A stretch of DNA of 64,000 bases from assembly GCA_029204225.1 (NCBI GenBank), contig CM055111.1, positions 23,808,899 to 23,872,898 on the forward strand, written 5' to 3'. The notes under the pieces are model-generated. The model did no database searches. It was not told the DNA's origin and saw nothing but the letters and a program-made list of their open reading frames with translations. The DNA is from Diphasiastrum complanatum (taxonomy: Eukaryota; Streptophyta; Lycopodiopsida; Lycopodiales; Lycopodiaceae). Shown here one piece after another: positions 1-11,326 of the stretch (the stretch's first letter is position 1; every line of letters starts with the position of its first letter). Both the position numbers and the translations under genes were made by a program.

Positions 1-490
1 GTGTACATAAATAAAATAGCCAGAAGTAGAAAATAAGTTGCGATGGCCATGACATCCTACGTGCGTAAGCACATAGCCCAATGAGCCTGAAGATGAATTG
101 TTGGATATTTATGGGTATTAATTTTTTCTCAGGAGTCTGTTCGCCATAGATCTCGCACGCTTGTTTGTACATCTGGAGGAACTTGATAAGATTTGTTGAT
201 CCCCCATCCTATCTTGGCATTTCGAGACAAGGTGACCTCCAAACTACTTGCAAGGATACAATAGGTATGGGTTGATGTATTGGGTCCATTACTGTTGGTC
301 CTACTTCTGGTTCAATCTGTGCAGCTGCAACTCACGGAAAGTTTGGTACTTGATTTCCTACTTTTCTGGGTACTAATCATCTTGATCTCAGATTCATTCG
401 TCAGAGAAGTCTAGGGTTACTGGATATTGGTTATTGGATCTTGATGGATGCAGGGAAAGCAAACCTGGATATGTAAGATTCTGATCAGTT
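1..490. other. Unassigned left flank
   Basis: No open frame here can be assigned. On the minus strand a broken frame over roughly 60-300 reads like retrotransposon gag text (for example around NLIKFLQMYKQACE), but it has stops and no zinc knuckle. It could be a gag relic in opposite orientation to its right neighbour, or nothing. Confidence 0.25.
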
Positions 491-1318
491 TTGATGGCTA
501 TTAGTGCGATTTTAGCCTCTTTTCAATGGTTTTCTGTTGATATCACTCATACTTCTCTTCCAGTGGCCACTGCTCCATCCATTACCATCGCATCCTCCAT
601 TACTCCTGCCACCACCATTGCTCCTCTCACATTCAACCCTTATGATTCGCAATTGTCCCCCGACACTCTGGCATGGATGCAAGTTATCAATTTTTCACCC
701 CCACGCCAGACACTTTCTGCTCCATCCTCACCTTCTTCCATACTCCACACCACCCTTCAATTCCCCACTGTTCCTCCCATCCTCTCGTTGGGACACACCA
801 TCCTTGCCCCTATTGCCGAGAGTAGCCAACCGCTGCCTGATGACGCATTTGTACAAACAGTTTTTGTAGCATCACTAGATCGGGCTGACCCTACCGCCCC
901 AGATGGCATCAGGATAAGTGAAAACCTGATCGAGGACAATGATGACGGAATTCCAAAAGTCGTCAAGGCCGATACAACACAAGCCCCTACCAGTGCCAGT
1001 GTATCAGCTGCTCCCACGGATCTAACGACGACGTACCAAACCCTAGGAAAATACATCCTGGATGCGGTAGCAGCCAAAGCTATTCTGGAAAACAGGGTAC
1101 TACAGTTGGCAACAAATAGTACACAACCGCAAGCAGACCTCACCAAGCTGTAGCAAGAGCTGATTCTAGCTCAACAACATGAACAAGCAGGGCACCAGGA
1201 TATTGCCAAGTTGCAGCAGAAGGAGGAGGGCCTAAACAAATATATTCAAAGCCTCTCCAAAGCGCTGATGGAGGTCTCCTCAAAGGTGCGGGAGCTTCAA
1301 ACTGAAGCATCCCAATGA
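491..1318 (+). pseudogene. aORF coiled-coil fragment (retrotransposon)
   Basis: The first ~110 codons are rich in Pro, Ser and Thr. The last ~100 are charged and heptad-like (LQQKEEGLNKYIQSLSK) and look like a coiled coil. TAG at 1151-1153 interrupts the frame, which continues without shift to TGA at 1316-1318; CAG is the likely original codon. The same build (proline-rich stretch, then coiled coil) is seen in the G3 aORF on the minus strand near 49.4-50.2 kb. An LTR-like block follows about 70 bp downstream, which is where the aORF of G1 sits relative to its 3' LTR. I infer the middle or end of the additional ORF of an Athila/Tat-like element. No enzyme motif, signal peptide or membrane segment is visible. 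Function unknown. Confidence 0.5.
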
Positions 1319-1385
1319 CTTACCCCCATCTAGGCGCAACTTACACTTTTGAAAGCCCATGGCCCAATGAGCAAGCAAATGAAGT

Positions 1386-2020
1386 TGTAAATAAAATAAA
1401 CTTGACTTGGGCCTTGTAATTAAAATAGAGGCCCAATGTCATTTTTAAACTTAGAGATCACTTTTTAGAGTTGGGTCCAAATTGGGACTCACATGAATCT
1501 TGTGATTTCTAATGTACTTTTTGTGGACCCTTGGATCAAGTTGGGTCCAAGATGAATGGTTAGGATTATTGTGAATATTAGCCAATAAGATTGAGGGGCA
1601 AGGGCCTTCCCCATTTTATAAAAAGACACCATTTGTACACTATTTCCATGGTTAATGAGAAGGAGAAAACTCTACCATTTTTTAAAGAGGAGCATCCTCA
1701 TCTGCTATTCACTACTTGCTGATGCTCTTGATTGTGTTTTCCATTGCTTTCTATTTCCATGTTTATTGTTTGCCATAGTGAATGATTTTCCATTGGCAAG
1801 CATAAGGAGCATTTGAGCTAACCTCCACCCTCACTCTCTATCTCTCTCTCTTTCTCTCTTCTCTTCTCAACCTCTTCTTTTCTATCCCTTCCCTTCACCC
1901 AACTATGATGAATGTTAGTGTAGAGAGTAGAGTTAAAGAGGAGTAGCATAGTGGTGAGTAGAGTTAAGGGAGAAAGTAAGAATTTAACTAAAAGTAGCAT
2001 CTATGCATAGTTAGGCACCT
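1386..2020 (+). mobile_element. LTR relic, same family as 41.7-42.1 kb
   Basis: It is non-coding and shares ordered blocks with 41690-42060: a run near GACTTGGGCC, then GGGACTCACATGAATCTTGT (against AAGACTCACATGATTCATGT), then CCAATAA, then a CT-rich tract (here about 1829-1866). An 'ATTTTATAAAAAGAC' TATA-like box lies near 1613. In both places the block follows an aORF, as a 3' LTR would. Both ends are approximate; TG at 1386 is a plausible start and no target-site duplication is visible. Confidence 0.5.
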
Positions 2021-2037
2021 ATCCAGTGATCTAACCT

Positions 2038-2914
2038 TTGTTGACAGGCGGAAGGGCTATACTTCGACCCCACATAGCATCATCCTCATCAAATGCATAT
2101 GCTCTATCCACAGAACTATTGTTGGATCAAATGACAAAATTACACAAACAGCAGATGGAGCAACTAATGGCACAGTTTGATCAGAAACTGAAGGCCTTAC
2201 AGGGAGCTGTAGCAGCAAAGACACAGCTACCGGAACCAAACCAATTACGATATCCACTATGGGAGAATGTATGGTGTTGAGCACACAAAACCATACAGCG
2301 AATGAGTGTCCAGTCCTAAAGCAAAATATGAGACTGACACATAGATTTTGCCATTTGTGCAATGTAACATTGTACGATATGGCATTTTGCCCATTTAAGC
2401 CCCGGATTGTTCAACATAAGAGGAGTCCTTATCAGACTTCTTATCCATATCATCAAGGGGCACCAAACGTGGCACCGAGGTACAACACACCGAGTCAGCA
2501 ACAGCGTATGGCCTTACCTGCACCACCAGGCCAGCCAATCAACAAGTGGCCTATGTAAACTTGACAACCGCGGAACCAGAGATGCAAATACCACCTCAAC
2601 CTGAGCAACAGCAATGGTATGGATCGAATGAACCATTTATGGATCCTGTCATGAATGAATATTTTGCAGCTTATGCAGCTCAAACTCAGCGTCAAGACGG
2701 AAGAAATTACGGTTGCTACGGATATGGCAAAAGGACACATAATTGTGGAATGTCCTCACAAAAAGGACAATATATATCCTTCTGCCAAGAATGCGGTTAT
2801 GGACACTACTTCAAGAATTGTCCATTGAGACCTAGAACCAGTGCACCACTAAACTTCATCACAATACAACATCTAGCAGTTCCAACAGGGATGCGATCAG
2901 TTGCATCGTCATGA
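2038..2914 (+). pseudogene. Element A: gag C-terminal part with zinc knuckles
   Basis: This is the nucleocapsid end of a gypsy gag polyprotein, which binds and packages element RNA. A short coil (DQMTKLHKQQMEQLMAQFD) matches in layout the gag coils of G3 (63.7 kb) and G1b (58.5 kb). Two Cys/His clusters follow: NECPVLKQ...CHLCNVTLYDMAFC near 2300-2395, and CQECGYGHYFKNC near 2782-2822. Frame shifts occur near 2270 and 2550, so the three frames do not join. The N-terminal capsid half is absent; the LTR-like block at 1386-2020 lies where it should be. Dead copy. Confidence 0.65.
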
Positions 2915-4286
2915 ATCACCTTTTCACATGGTGGAGTCCGAGGAACCATGCATTGAAAGACCCACAATCTTATTGGCAAGTCGTGTTGGTTTACCTCTCG
3001 GGAAATTACTACGGATTGCGCCACAAGCTAAAAGCCTTTTGGCTGAATGGGCCAAAATTGACGAGGAGCCAATAGTGCCTGAGCCCATATATTGTAGGGG
3101 CTATGAAGAGACAAGTAACGTCCTCCACATTGGGGCAGCGTGGGAAAGTGAAGAACACAACATCACCCTGCCAATCAAACACAAGAGATACGAGGACGAG
3201 GCAACAGTAGTAGATGGAGGATCAGGTGGCAATTCGATCTCCACTACCTCATATGAAAAGTGGAGTTTACAAGGGTTGAAGCTAGCAAGATTTGCCATCA
3301 AGCTAGCAGATCAATCCTGTGTAAAACCAAAGGGTGTGGTTGTCGATATCCCTATAAAAATAGCAGGCATGCAGTTTGTGATTACTTTTGTAGTCATGGA
3401 TATACCTGAATCTCCACCTGCATATCGTATTTTACTGGGACAACCATAGTTGAGGACTTCGCAAGTAATACACAACTGGGGTATGGGAAAACTCACCTTT
3501 GAGAACAAAGAGCAGGCTGTAAAGGTTGATCCAACCACGTGGGAGGTGAAACCTATGGCACCCAAGGTTGATGATGGATCATCCACAACAGATCACACGA
3601 TTGATCGCCCAAGGCCAGCCAAGGGTGGTCATTATGATTTAGAGACGAATGTTGTGAGATGGACGGATGCATTAGCAACTATTGACTACCGGGCATATCA
3701 ATATGAATCAGATCTTGAATACAATACATCTTTACCCAAGTGTTACACTATGGACACACCAATCACATTTGGGATGAATATGATAAACATAGTATGGCTT
3801 TCAGCAGAACCTATTGAGAACCCAGTGGACGATGATTTAGTTCCTTGGCAACATGCTCTAACTTATAATAAGGAGATTGAACTAACTGATGAGCAGGTCC
3901 TACAGCACATGGACCCAGATCGTTACGGAATCAAGAAAGTACCAGCTCAACCACCGCAAAAGTCTACTATGGAGAAAGTCTCAAGGATCGATCCACCAGA
4001 GGCACCTGCGCACAAGAAGAATTAGTTGAAGCAACGCTACAACCAGGTGATCTGATGGAGTGATCTATCTGAAGAGGCTATAGCTACAATGGATGTTGAT
4101 AGTCACAACCACGAGGCAAATGTCACGCCAGTTCCGATGAAAGACAACAAGGACGAAACCACCAATACGACAAAAGAGCAAAAAGAAGGTGTTGGATTCC
4201 TTGAAGTCAATCAAGATGGACTCCTAATCAAAATCAGACACCAGCAGAACAAGTCTTCGAGGGACCTACGCGAACACAGCCAATGA
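2901..4286 (+). pseudogene. Element A: retroviral-type aspartic protease and linker
   Basis: The aspartic protease cuts the gag-pol polyprotein inside the particle. The active-site region reads VVDGGSGGNSIST (3210-3250), the DGGSG form common in plant Athila/Tat-like proteases. The C-terminal flap end reads YRILLGQP (about 3423-3446). The next codon, TAG 3447-3449, replaces the Trp of the usual LG-x-PW motif. The same frame continues through LRTSQVIHNWGMGKLTF to TAG at 4023-4025, and again over 4089-4286. The frame overlaps the gag zinc-knuckle frame by 14 bases. The linker before RT is acidic and unconserved. Confidence 0.75.
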
Positions 4287-4830
4287 ACCTTGCCGATCCA
4301 GGTGAAGAAGAAAAGATAGTGCATGTGGGAGAGTAGTTAACGCCCACACAATTCAAGAGACTACGATCATTGTTGGGGGAGTATAAAGATTGTTTTGCCT
4401 GGAGTTATAGTGATCTGAAGGGCATACCACCAACATTAGTCCAACACACCATACCCTTGGTGGATGGAGCAGTCTCCAAGGTGAGTCGTTACTACCGCTA
4501 CAACCCGAACTACACAGAGCTGATCAAACAGGAGTTGCAAAAGTTGTTAGATGCAAATTTCATTTATGAAATCGAACACACGGAATGGGTATCACTGAAT
4601 AGTTATAGTACCCAAGAAGAATGGCAAAATGCAAATCTGTGTAAATTTGAAGGCGCTAAATGTAGTCACCAAAAGGAATCATTTTTCTTTACCATTTACG
4701 AAAAGTGTCCTGGACAAAGTAGCTGGGGCCAAAGCCTATACTTTTTTAGACGGCTTCAGCGGTTACAATTAGGTGAAGATAGCACCCCAAGACTAGCATA
4801 AGACAACATTCGCTATGGAATAGTTCGATA
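4255..4830 (+). pseudogene. Element A: reverse transcriptase, N-terminal half
   Basis: The RT domain makes cDNA from element RNA. The approach region reads KDCFAWSYSDLKGIPP, then LLDANFIYEIEHTEWVS. A one-base frame change near 4595 is needed to follow the next text, VPKKNGKMQICVNLKALN, then FLDGFSGYN. In that frame TAG stands at 4770-4772 and 4794-4796 where Gln is expected, and at 4821-4823 where Trp is expected. The catalytic YxDD box, the RT thumb and all of RNase H are missing, because the text jumps directly to integrase near 4830. This copy is internally deleted. Confidence 0.75.
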
Positions 4831-5322
4831 CATAATCGTAGCCACCGACTATCTCACCAAGTGGGTCGAAGGAGGCTGTAAGAGTAGCTGATGCTAGGAC
4901 CATTGCCGAGTTCCTTTATAAAAATACCATTGTGCGCTTTGGAGGCCCGATGGAGATAGTCAGCAATCCCGTAAGTCATTTCATCAATGAGACCATCAAG
5001 CTCCTGTTAGAGGAATTCTTCGTGATCCATAAAACCAGTATGTCTTATTATCCTCACGGTAATGGACAAGCAAAATCATCCAATAATATCCTGTGTAGCG
5101 TGATCACGAAAATAGTTGAAGCTAGCAGATCAAGAAGGATCTTCGTTCCAGAGATCTGGTCCTGATGTATAAAGGGAAAATTAAAATGCATAGACGAAGG
5201 TCCTTATCAAATCAAAGAAATTCTTAATCATGAAGCCATGAATCTAGATAAGCTAGATGGGACACCGTTCGATACCCCCATCAACGGCAGCCGATTGCAC
5301 AAGTATTGGCCACCGTAGTGAG
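4830..5322 (+). pseudogene. Element A: integrase core fragment and C-terminus
   Basis: Integrase inserts the cDNA into the genome. After the RT deletion, text resumes inside the DDE core: VATDYLTKWVE, YKNTIVRFGGP, then IVSNPVSHF where IVSD-GTHF is usual, so the second catalytic Asp is Asn. YYPHGNGQAKSSNN follows, with Lys where the catalytic Glu belongs. A second deletion near 5145 joins this to the C-terminal domain (DLVLMYKGK, DEGPYQIKEIL, PINGSRLHKYW) and the stop near 5320. INGSRLHK matches VNGSRLRK in the G3 integrase. HHCC is absent and two catalytic residues are altered, so the copy is dead. Confidence 0.75.
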
Positions 5323-6363
5323 ATAGATCCAGGTTGGTGGTGACATGTGACGAAAAGCTATTCTGCTAGGCCATCACAACTAGATCCAGGAAGATCAAGC
5401 CAAATCAAGCTAGACCCATCAAGATTCATCCAGATTTGGCAAGATCGAGAAAATCCATCAAGATCCAAGAGGGATCTAGATCTAGATAAGATCAAGAGGG
5501 AAGTTAATTATCAGATTATGCCAATAAGTCTCCAAATTTGCAGATCAGAGACCATGATCTCAGTAACTATGGCAAATTAAGGGCAAAATTTAGCCAAAAC
5601 TGATGGATCTACTACCAAATATCTATCAAAACTTCCAGAGAACTACCAACAATCACATCTAACATGGATGAAGCAGATTACGAGTTTGCAAAATTAAAAA
5701 TAAGAGAATCTCAAGATCTCATCAAAAAACACACTAAAAGAACACTTTTTTCATGATTTTTGGAGATCCCCTGGGAGATAGCTTTTGAAACTTGGACAAT
5801 CACTAGATCTGACTCAGATGCATCCACGAAAATCTTTGGGAGAGTTCCTGATAGAGAAATCATCATTTTTGAGTGTATGCGAGGGTTTTCAGAAGCTGAA
5901 TCTTCAGAACCTTCGCAGAGCATCAAGATCATCCTACCAACCTTTGCAGGTGCATAAATGAAATCAGAGCAGTAAAATTAGCCTGTCTACATGGTCTGAT
6001 CTTGAAAATCCAACCATAGGAACATGTTGTGTGAGAGATCACATCCTGTGAGAGTTTAACCCTCGTAGACAGTTTGAACCCTCGTAGAACCTTCGCAGGG
6101 CAGTCAAATCACCTTCTGAACTCTCGCAGACTTCTCTGAGGTCTTAGACTTTTGTGAAGAAGGTCCCTGTCAAAATTTGGGTGGAATTGAGCAAGGGAAA
6201 GTGGATTTCACTTAATACGCACTCTAAATTTCACTATATAAGGGCTGAATTTGAGTCATTTGTCACATTTGTTGGCGAAGCTCTGCTCAAATTTTTATTG
6301 AAATTTTCAAGTTCTCTGATTGCAACTGGCAAGTATCATTTTTGGCGCAAACAATAAAAGACA
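5323..6363 (+). promoter_or_regulatory. Element A: pol-aORF spacer with TATA-like box
   Basis: This is about 1 kb of non-coding sequence between the integrase stop and an ATG at 6364. TATATAAG stands at 6235-6242, 129 bp before that ATG. The G3 spacer has the same context, TATAAG-(T)GGCTGAATT, 141 bp before its aORF ATG. Upstream lie repeated CTTCGCAG / CTCGTAGA-type motifs (5910-6140), which parallel the CCTTTGCC / CCTTCGCC motifs of the G3 spacer. It could instead be an LTR: a primer-site-like TTTTTGGCGC occurs at about 6338. I prefer an internal spacer because in G1 the same interval lies well inside the element. Confidence 0.45.
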
Positions 6364-6790
6364 ATGAGCTGCAAGCACTACCCACCCTCAAACCACAACC
6401 AGAGTGGCGTCACCAGCTTTTTGAAAGAGACCCTACGGCCATCAGGCCTATGTGACAAGTCCGCAACAACTTCGGGTGAACGCGCACTTCCTGCCATGCA
6501 CACAACGATCCAAATTATAATTGAGAGGGAGGACGTCAGGAAGTGCGGCGATGATGGTTTGGCAGTGCTTAATATGATCTGTGAGGGCGTCGAAAGACTT
6601 CTCTGATCTTGTACTCTAGCATCTACCGTACCTACTGGTGTTGTGAAGATGAAGGGATAAATGGAGGTGGAACAAAGAGGGGAGGTTGATGCATATGATC
6701 TAGCTCCAATTGGAAGCGTCGATCTTGAGGAAAATTGATGATGGCACAAAGCCTTGCTACAAATCGAAATGAAGGACTCCCAAAAACATC
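6364..6790 (+). pseudogene. Element A: aORF N-terminal fragment
   Basis: The ATG at 6364 begins MSCKHYPPSNHNQSG, like the Ser/Thr/Asn-rich starts of the aORFs of G1 (MSTNPASSS at 36073) and G3 (MCSTDTSQS at 51528). The first frame stops at 6604-6606 and the text decays by 6790. The TATA-like box at 6235 is the only candidate control element. The rest of the ORF is lost before the CACTA relic. The assignment rests on position and the opening residues, not on a conserved domain. Confidence 0.35.
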
Positions 6791-7064
6791 GCAAAAATAG
6801 CCAAAATCCTTAACCTGGATGAAGCTAGTAAGGAGGATGACAAAAACAAAAATATTTTTGTTGGCCTTCGATGCAAGCTGATAAATATGAATGAGATCCT
6901 AATTAGAGATGGCAGAAGCCGGGAAAGGCAGAGAGAAATATTAAAAAGCTAGTCTAATCAAGTATTGGGACAATGTGTTGATAGAGAGAAAAGTGGGCGA
7001 TCCAAGAGGTGGTCGCTGCATCTCTGTTTCTCTTTCAGCATGTCTTTCTTCTTCACGCTGCAAT
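6791..7064. other. Unassigned spacer
   Basis: AT-rich sequence with no open frame of note. Nothing I can assign. Confidence 0.3.
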
Positions 7065-7527
7065 CACTGTAGTATCTTTCAATGTAGTCTCAGAAAAAGC
7101 TGAAAATCATTCGGCTAGAGCTTTACCTGTAAATATTTTATCTACATTGAAATCTATGCCTCAGTAAAATATATGGCTCTCTAAACCAAGAAAAAACCTT
7201 TCAATATAATTTTTTTCTTGGTTCAGAGAGCCGGGAAACCATCTCCGCCAGCGAAGATGGTTTTTTGGGTCATGAACTAGGAACAAGGCTCACAGTAGGC
7301 CTTTTTCCTGGTTCGGAGATGGTTTTTTGGCTCTATGAACTAGGAAAAGGCCTACTCACCATAAAAAAAAATTTCTTGGTTCAGAGAGCCAAAAAACCAT
7401 CTCCGCTGGCAGAGATGGTTTTCTAGCTCTTTGACCTGGGAAAAGGCTCATCACCAGAATTGTTTTCTGGTTTAGCCAATATTCGTCATCAATATTTTTT
7501 TGGTTCTATTGTTGATTTATTGTAGTG
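7065..7527. mobile_element. CACTA-like (En/Spm) DNA transposon relic
   Basis: The right end reads TTATTGTAGTG (to 7527), which on the minus strand is CACTACAATAA, the CACTA terminal signature. Subterminal repeats occur in both orientations: CTCTCTAAACCAAGAAAAAA (7177-7196) inverted against TTTTTTCTTGGTTCAGAGAG (7211-7230), another TTCTTGGTTCAGAGAGCC at 7373-7390, and palindromes AACCATCTCCGCC.. / ..AGATGGTTTT near 7235-7265 and 7394-7422. Dense inverted subterminal motifs are typical of CACTA ends, where transposase binds. There is no transposase gene. The left end is uncertain (a weak CACTGTAGTATC at 7065) and no 3-bp target duplication is seen. Confidence 0.55.
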
Positions 7528-7535
7528 GGCATTTC

Positions 7536-8965
7536 TTATCTTACCCTCAACCTTAGATCCAAGCACACAAGCATCAAGGAGATGAAACTAGTTGTCACGC
7601 GAAGGTCGTTCCCATGAGAGCGGTAGCATATTTCATAATCCAACATGTGCAAATGATTCATTAACACTAGATCCATTAACACTAAGCATTCTAGATCCAC
7701 AACAATGATAGAAATTTGCTCTTCTCTCTCTCTCTTTCTCTCTCTCGAATAGGAAGCAGCAAGTTGTTGTTCGATGCCATTAGCTGAACAATATTCCTTG
7801 AATGCGTTTGAGATGTATTCACCACTATTGTCGCTCCTAAGAGCTTTGATTCTTTTGCTTGTCTGCAACTCTGCATGCTCCTTGTATTCCTTGAAGAACT
7901 TGAAAGCTTCAAATTTATGCTTCATAAAATATACAATAGTTCTCCTTGAATAGTTATCAATAAATGTAATAAAGAGTTTTGCACCAAGCAATGATGGTGA
8001 TTGCATCGGGCCACATATGTCTGTATGAACTATGTCCAGCAAATCTTTAGATATATGCTCCTAATTTGACTTAGATGACCTTCTAGTCTATTTTTTGTTG
8101 TCTCTGAGGTGTGAACAAACCTTTTGTTGTTGTAGGCTAAATAATCTGAAAACCATTCTTGATGGCTCATCATATGTTGTATGTATTGCTCCACAATCGA
8201 GGAACCATTCCTCTGATTGTTCGACATGGTGATGATTCACCATGAAGGCTTCCTGATCGTGATCGTTATTGACATTCTGCTTTATGTTAGTTACATTGGC
8301 TTGTTGATCCGGCTGCTTCTTGTTGTTATTCTTGAATTTCAAAATTCGACAATCTTGGATTTCATGGTTTGTCCTTTTGTAGTACTTGCAAAACAATTTC
8401 TTCTGAACTGGTTACTAATTCTGGTTCTGACCTCACTTCATGACTGCTTCTGGTCACTGTCGAATTGTTTGGCAGCTTTCTGCTTCTTATGCTTCTTTGT
8501 GTTCTTCTTTGAGAATATAGCTTGCAAGTTGTTGATGGAGGACGAGGATGCTCCATTCCTTTGTGTTTCCTCCTGTAGCAACATAATTATGACTCTTGAT
8601 AAAGTTATATATGAGTGAGTGGAAATCATCATAATCATGTTTTTATAAGAGGATGGAAGGCTAGATAATAAGTTCATAACAGCATCCAAATCTTTGATTA
8701 TTGAACCTATTATTGTCATTTGCTCCATCAGAGTATTAAATTGATTAATGTGATTCTGGACATAATCACCTTTTTTCATTTTGAGTGAGAAGAATTTTTT
8801 CCTCAGATGCAGCTTTGAAGTGACATCTCTCACTTCATAAAGTATATTCAATATATCCCAAGCTGATTTTAGGAGGAACTATGTCTATAAGATTCAAGCT
8901 GACTTGGATAACCAAAGTCCGCTCTACTTGATCACAGCTTCGAAGTCACTAATTGATTCCATAGT
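7536..8965 (-). pseudogene. Copia relic B: gag, zinc knuckle, protease, integrase
   Basis: Reading right to left there are four segments. First is a UBN2-type gag (8851-8438, with MKKGDYVQNHINQFNTLMEQ and LLSSLPSSYKNM). Second is a knuckle, FCKYYKRTNHEIQDC (8393-8345), in which one Cys has become Tyr. Third is a protease start, WFLDCGAIHT (about 8205), where copia proteases have DSGA. Fourth is the integrase core from 8042 (LDIVHTDICGPM, FIDNYSRRTIVYF, RSDNSGEYIS). The integrase breaks at about 7750, before its catalytic Glu, at a GA-rich run. RT and RNase H are missing. The relic is bounded on the left by the CACTA end and on the right by a gypsy LTR scrap at 9009. Confidence 0.75.
7715..7750. 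repeat. CT/GA microsatellite
   Basis: Short imperfect CT run (TCTCTCTCTCTCTTTCTCTCT) at the point where the copia B integrase text breaks. Confidence 0.8.
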
Positions 8966-9008
8966 CATGCACGATCTAGATTGATTTGAAATTTTGCTAG
9001 CAGAAGCA

Positions 9009-9055
9009 TGCCCACGACTGGTCTCGGATAATGTATCCTGCTAGAGGTCAGTAGG
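9009..9055 (+). mobile_element. Tekay/Del-like LTR scrap (5' side)
   Basis: The first 47 bases of an LTR (TGCCCACGACTGGTCTCG..., ending GAGGTCAGTAGG) match 11346-11392 nearly base for base. The rest of this 5' LTR and the primer site are deleted. It marks the left edge of the gypsy relic that runs to 11575. Confidence 0.7.
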
Positions 9056-9390
9056 AGAAAGAAAAGAACAAGAAGAAGCCAGTGGTAAAAGACAAGGCAC
9101 GAATTGTGGCAATCAAGGAAAAATATTTGCTTCCTTTGCAACAAATTTGGGCACCATGCTAAACAGTACCCCAAAAGAAAAAACAAGTCATCAAGTATCA
9201 TCACGATGGATTTATCCATAGGTAAATTGAAAGTCAATTTGTTAAATGATTGTGAATGTACTTGTAACTTCAGTACACTTTCTTTCAAGCCTAATCAATT
9301 GTTTTGAGTTAGATGCAATATTTTAGGGAAAGACGCAAAGGTATTGTTTGATTCTGGAAGTACTCCGTAAAACACTCAAAGAGCATGTTA
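9056..9390 (+). pseudogene. Tekay-like relic: gag zinc knuckle and protease start
   Basis: A CCHC-type knuckle reads CFLCNKFGHHAKQYPKRK (about 9127-9180); the last Cys is Tyr. Basic residues flank it. Further on, LFDSGSTP at about 9346-9371 is a protease active-site start (D-S-G), followed at once by TAA. The text then jumps to the RT thumb, so most of protease and the RT fingers and palm are deleted. Nucleocapsid and protease roles are known for chromoviruses; this copy cannot make either. Confidence 0.6.
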
Positions 9391-10157
9391 AGCATCTATG
9401 TATTGTCTTGTGTATCTTAAGACAAGAGAAGCTTTACGCTAAAGAATCAAAGTGCAAATTATATTAAAAAAAACTTCTTTACCTTGGTCATAATAAGATC
9501 ACCTCTTTTGGGATCAAGATTCACGAGGAAAAGGTAAAGGCAGTTGTTGAATGGCCAATTCCTCAAATGGTCCGTGAACTCAAGTCACTTTTGGGATTCA
9601 CTGTATTTTTTTATAAGTTTGCAAAGGACTATTCAAAAATTGCCGCACCTCTCAACAATTTGCTGAAAGGGGTAAAAAGTTGGAAAGGAAGGCCGAGTCC
9701 TCCTATTCAATGGAACGAGAAATTTGATGAGAGTTTTCATAAACTCGAAATTCTAACTGTCTCAGCTCCCATTTCAAGAATAGTGGATCCAAATATGTCG
9801 TCCATCTTTAACACTGACGTGAGTGATATGACTATTGGAGCTGTTCTCTTATAGGAGGGCCAGCCTTTTGCTTTTGAAGGCAAAAAATTAACCGATGTGC
9901 AAGTCAAATATACCACGCATGAAAAAGAGCTTTTTGCGGTGATCCATGCTTTGAAATCATGGAGACATTACCTGTATGGTAATAAGTTCGTGGTTAACAT
10001 GGATCACCAACTTGTAAAATATTTTTGCAATCAGAATGATCTGAGAGGTCATAAGGCCAGATGGATAGAACTCATGCATGAATTCGGCTTTGAAGTGCGG
10101 TATATCAAAGGCACCACTAATCGGGTGGCTAATGCACTTAGTCAGATTGGTGAGTAA
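9385..10157 (+). pseudogene. Tekay-like relic: RT thumb and RNase H
   Basis: RT thumb text comes first (KESKCKLY, YLGHNKITSFGIKIHEEKV), then the connection (WPIPQMVRELKSLLGFTVFF). RNase H follows: FNTDVSDMTIGAVLL (about 9808-9852), a TAG at 9853-9855 replacing Gln, and YTTHEKELFAVIHALKSWRH with its Glu. It ends VDHQLVKYF-like (NMDHQLVKYF) and IKGTTNRVANALSQ. The first catalytic Asp is within NTDVSD. RNase H removes RNA from the RNA:cDNA hybrid. The RT palm with YxDD is missing upstream. Confidence 0.75.
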
Positions 10158-10319
10158 AAGAGCTTTCTTTCACAGAAATCAACAAGGATTTTTATCCATT
10201 CTTGAGAGGTCTTTGTGAGAAGGACCCGCATTTTGAACCAATTTGAAAGAGAGTTCTAGCAGTTACATCAAGCGAGTCTGATTTACATGGTGATCAGTCT
10301 GGGAGAAATGATAAAAAGA

Positions 10320-11210
10320 GTGTTGATGACTTCTCTATCCGTAATGGACTTTTGTTCAAGAAAGGGAAGGTTTATGTGCCCGATGTGGATGTTAGCAAAA
10401 GGAAAATGTTGTTTGAGTGTCATGACTCACCATGTGTGGGGCATCCAGGCATACATTGTACTTTACATTTGGTACAAAGGGATTTTTATTGGCAAAAACT
10501 TAAGACCTTTGTCAAATCTTATGTGGTCAAGTGTGATCAATGCCAGTTGAATAAGATCGAACGCCTTAAGTTTGGTGGATTGTTACATCCATTGGATATC
10601 CTGGATAAAAGATGGGATAATATTTTTATGGATTTCGTGGGTGGGTTACCACGGACGAATAAACAACATGATGAAATTTGGGTAGTGTCGTCTTACCAAA
10701 TTAGCTATGTTTATTCCGGTAAAGACCACCGTGAAGGCTTTTGATTTAGCTTAGTTATTTGTGGAGCGTCTGTTTACCAAGTGATATTTTGAGTGAGTAC
10801 GATTCGAGGTTCACCGGTCACTTTAGGTTGGCCATGTTTACTAAACTGGAAGCGACACTGAGCTTAAGTTCTTCTGATCATCCCGAGACGGGGATGGCCA
10901 GACGGAAAGAAAAAAGAAGATGGAACAAATGCTACGAGCATATGTTTCTTGATGACAATCTGATTGGGAGAAATATATGCCCTTGATCGAGTTTGCCTAT
11001 AATAGTAGTAAGCATGCGGCTACCAGTGATAGCCCGTTCATGCTTATGTATGGATTTGAACTTAGACCACCCATTTCTGTAGAGACTCGAACAATCAAGT
11101 TTTGGAAAGTAGCCGATTTTCTACACGATATGCAGGAAATGCTATATATAGCACGAGAATTCTCTAGTGTGCCCAAGATAGGGACCAACATTATGCTAAT
11201 CTGAAAAGAT
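10320..11210 (+). pseudogene. Tekay-like relic: integrase
   Basis: The HHCC zinc domain is readable (HDSPCVGHPGIHCTLHLVQR ... CDQCQLNK, about 10421-10550). The first catalytic Asp is in DNIFMDFVGGLP. After 10740 the frame changes several times: SEYDSRFTGHF holds the second Asp, but the region of the catalytic Glu (10880-10910) is shifted. MPLIEFAYNSSKHAATSDSP (from 10977) is the end of the core. The C-terminal part decays before the polypurine tract and no chromodomain is recognisable. Confidence 0.75.
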
Positions 11211-11326
11211 CGCCTCGAGAATTCCAATTCGATGGAAGGGTCGCAGAGACGATGATGATTCCTGGGAACAATAAGGGAGATCAAGGAGGAACTTCCCTAG
11301 CTTTAAGTTTTGAGGACAGAACTTGA

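Noticed and set aside
6336-6360. Primer-binding site TTTTTGGCGCAAAC after an LTR in element A
   Set aside because: Only TGGCGC matches the Asp site; G3 has nothing equivalent, and in G1 the same interval (integrase to aORF) lies inside the element. Kept as an alternative reading in the spacer entry.
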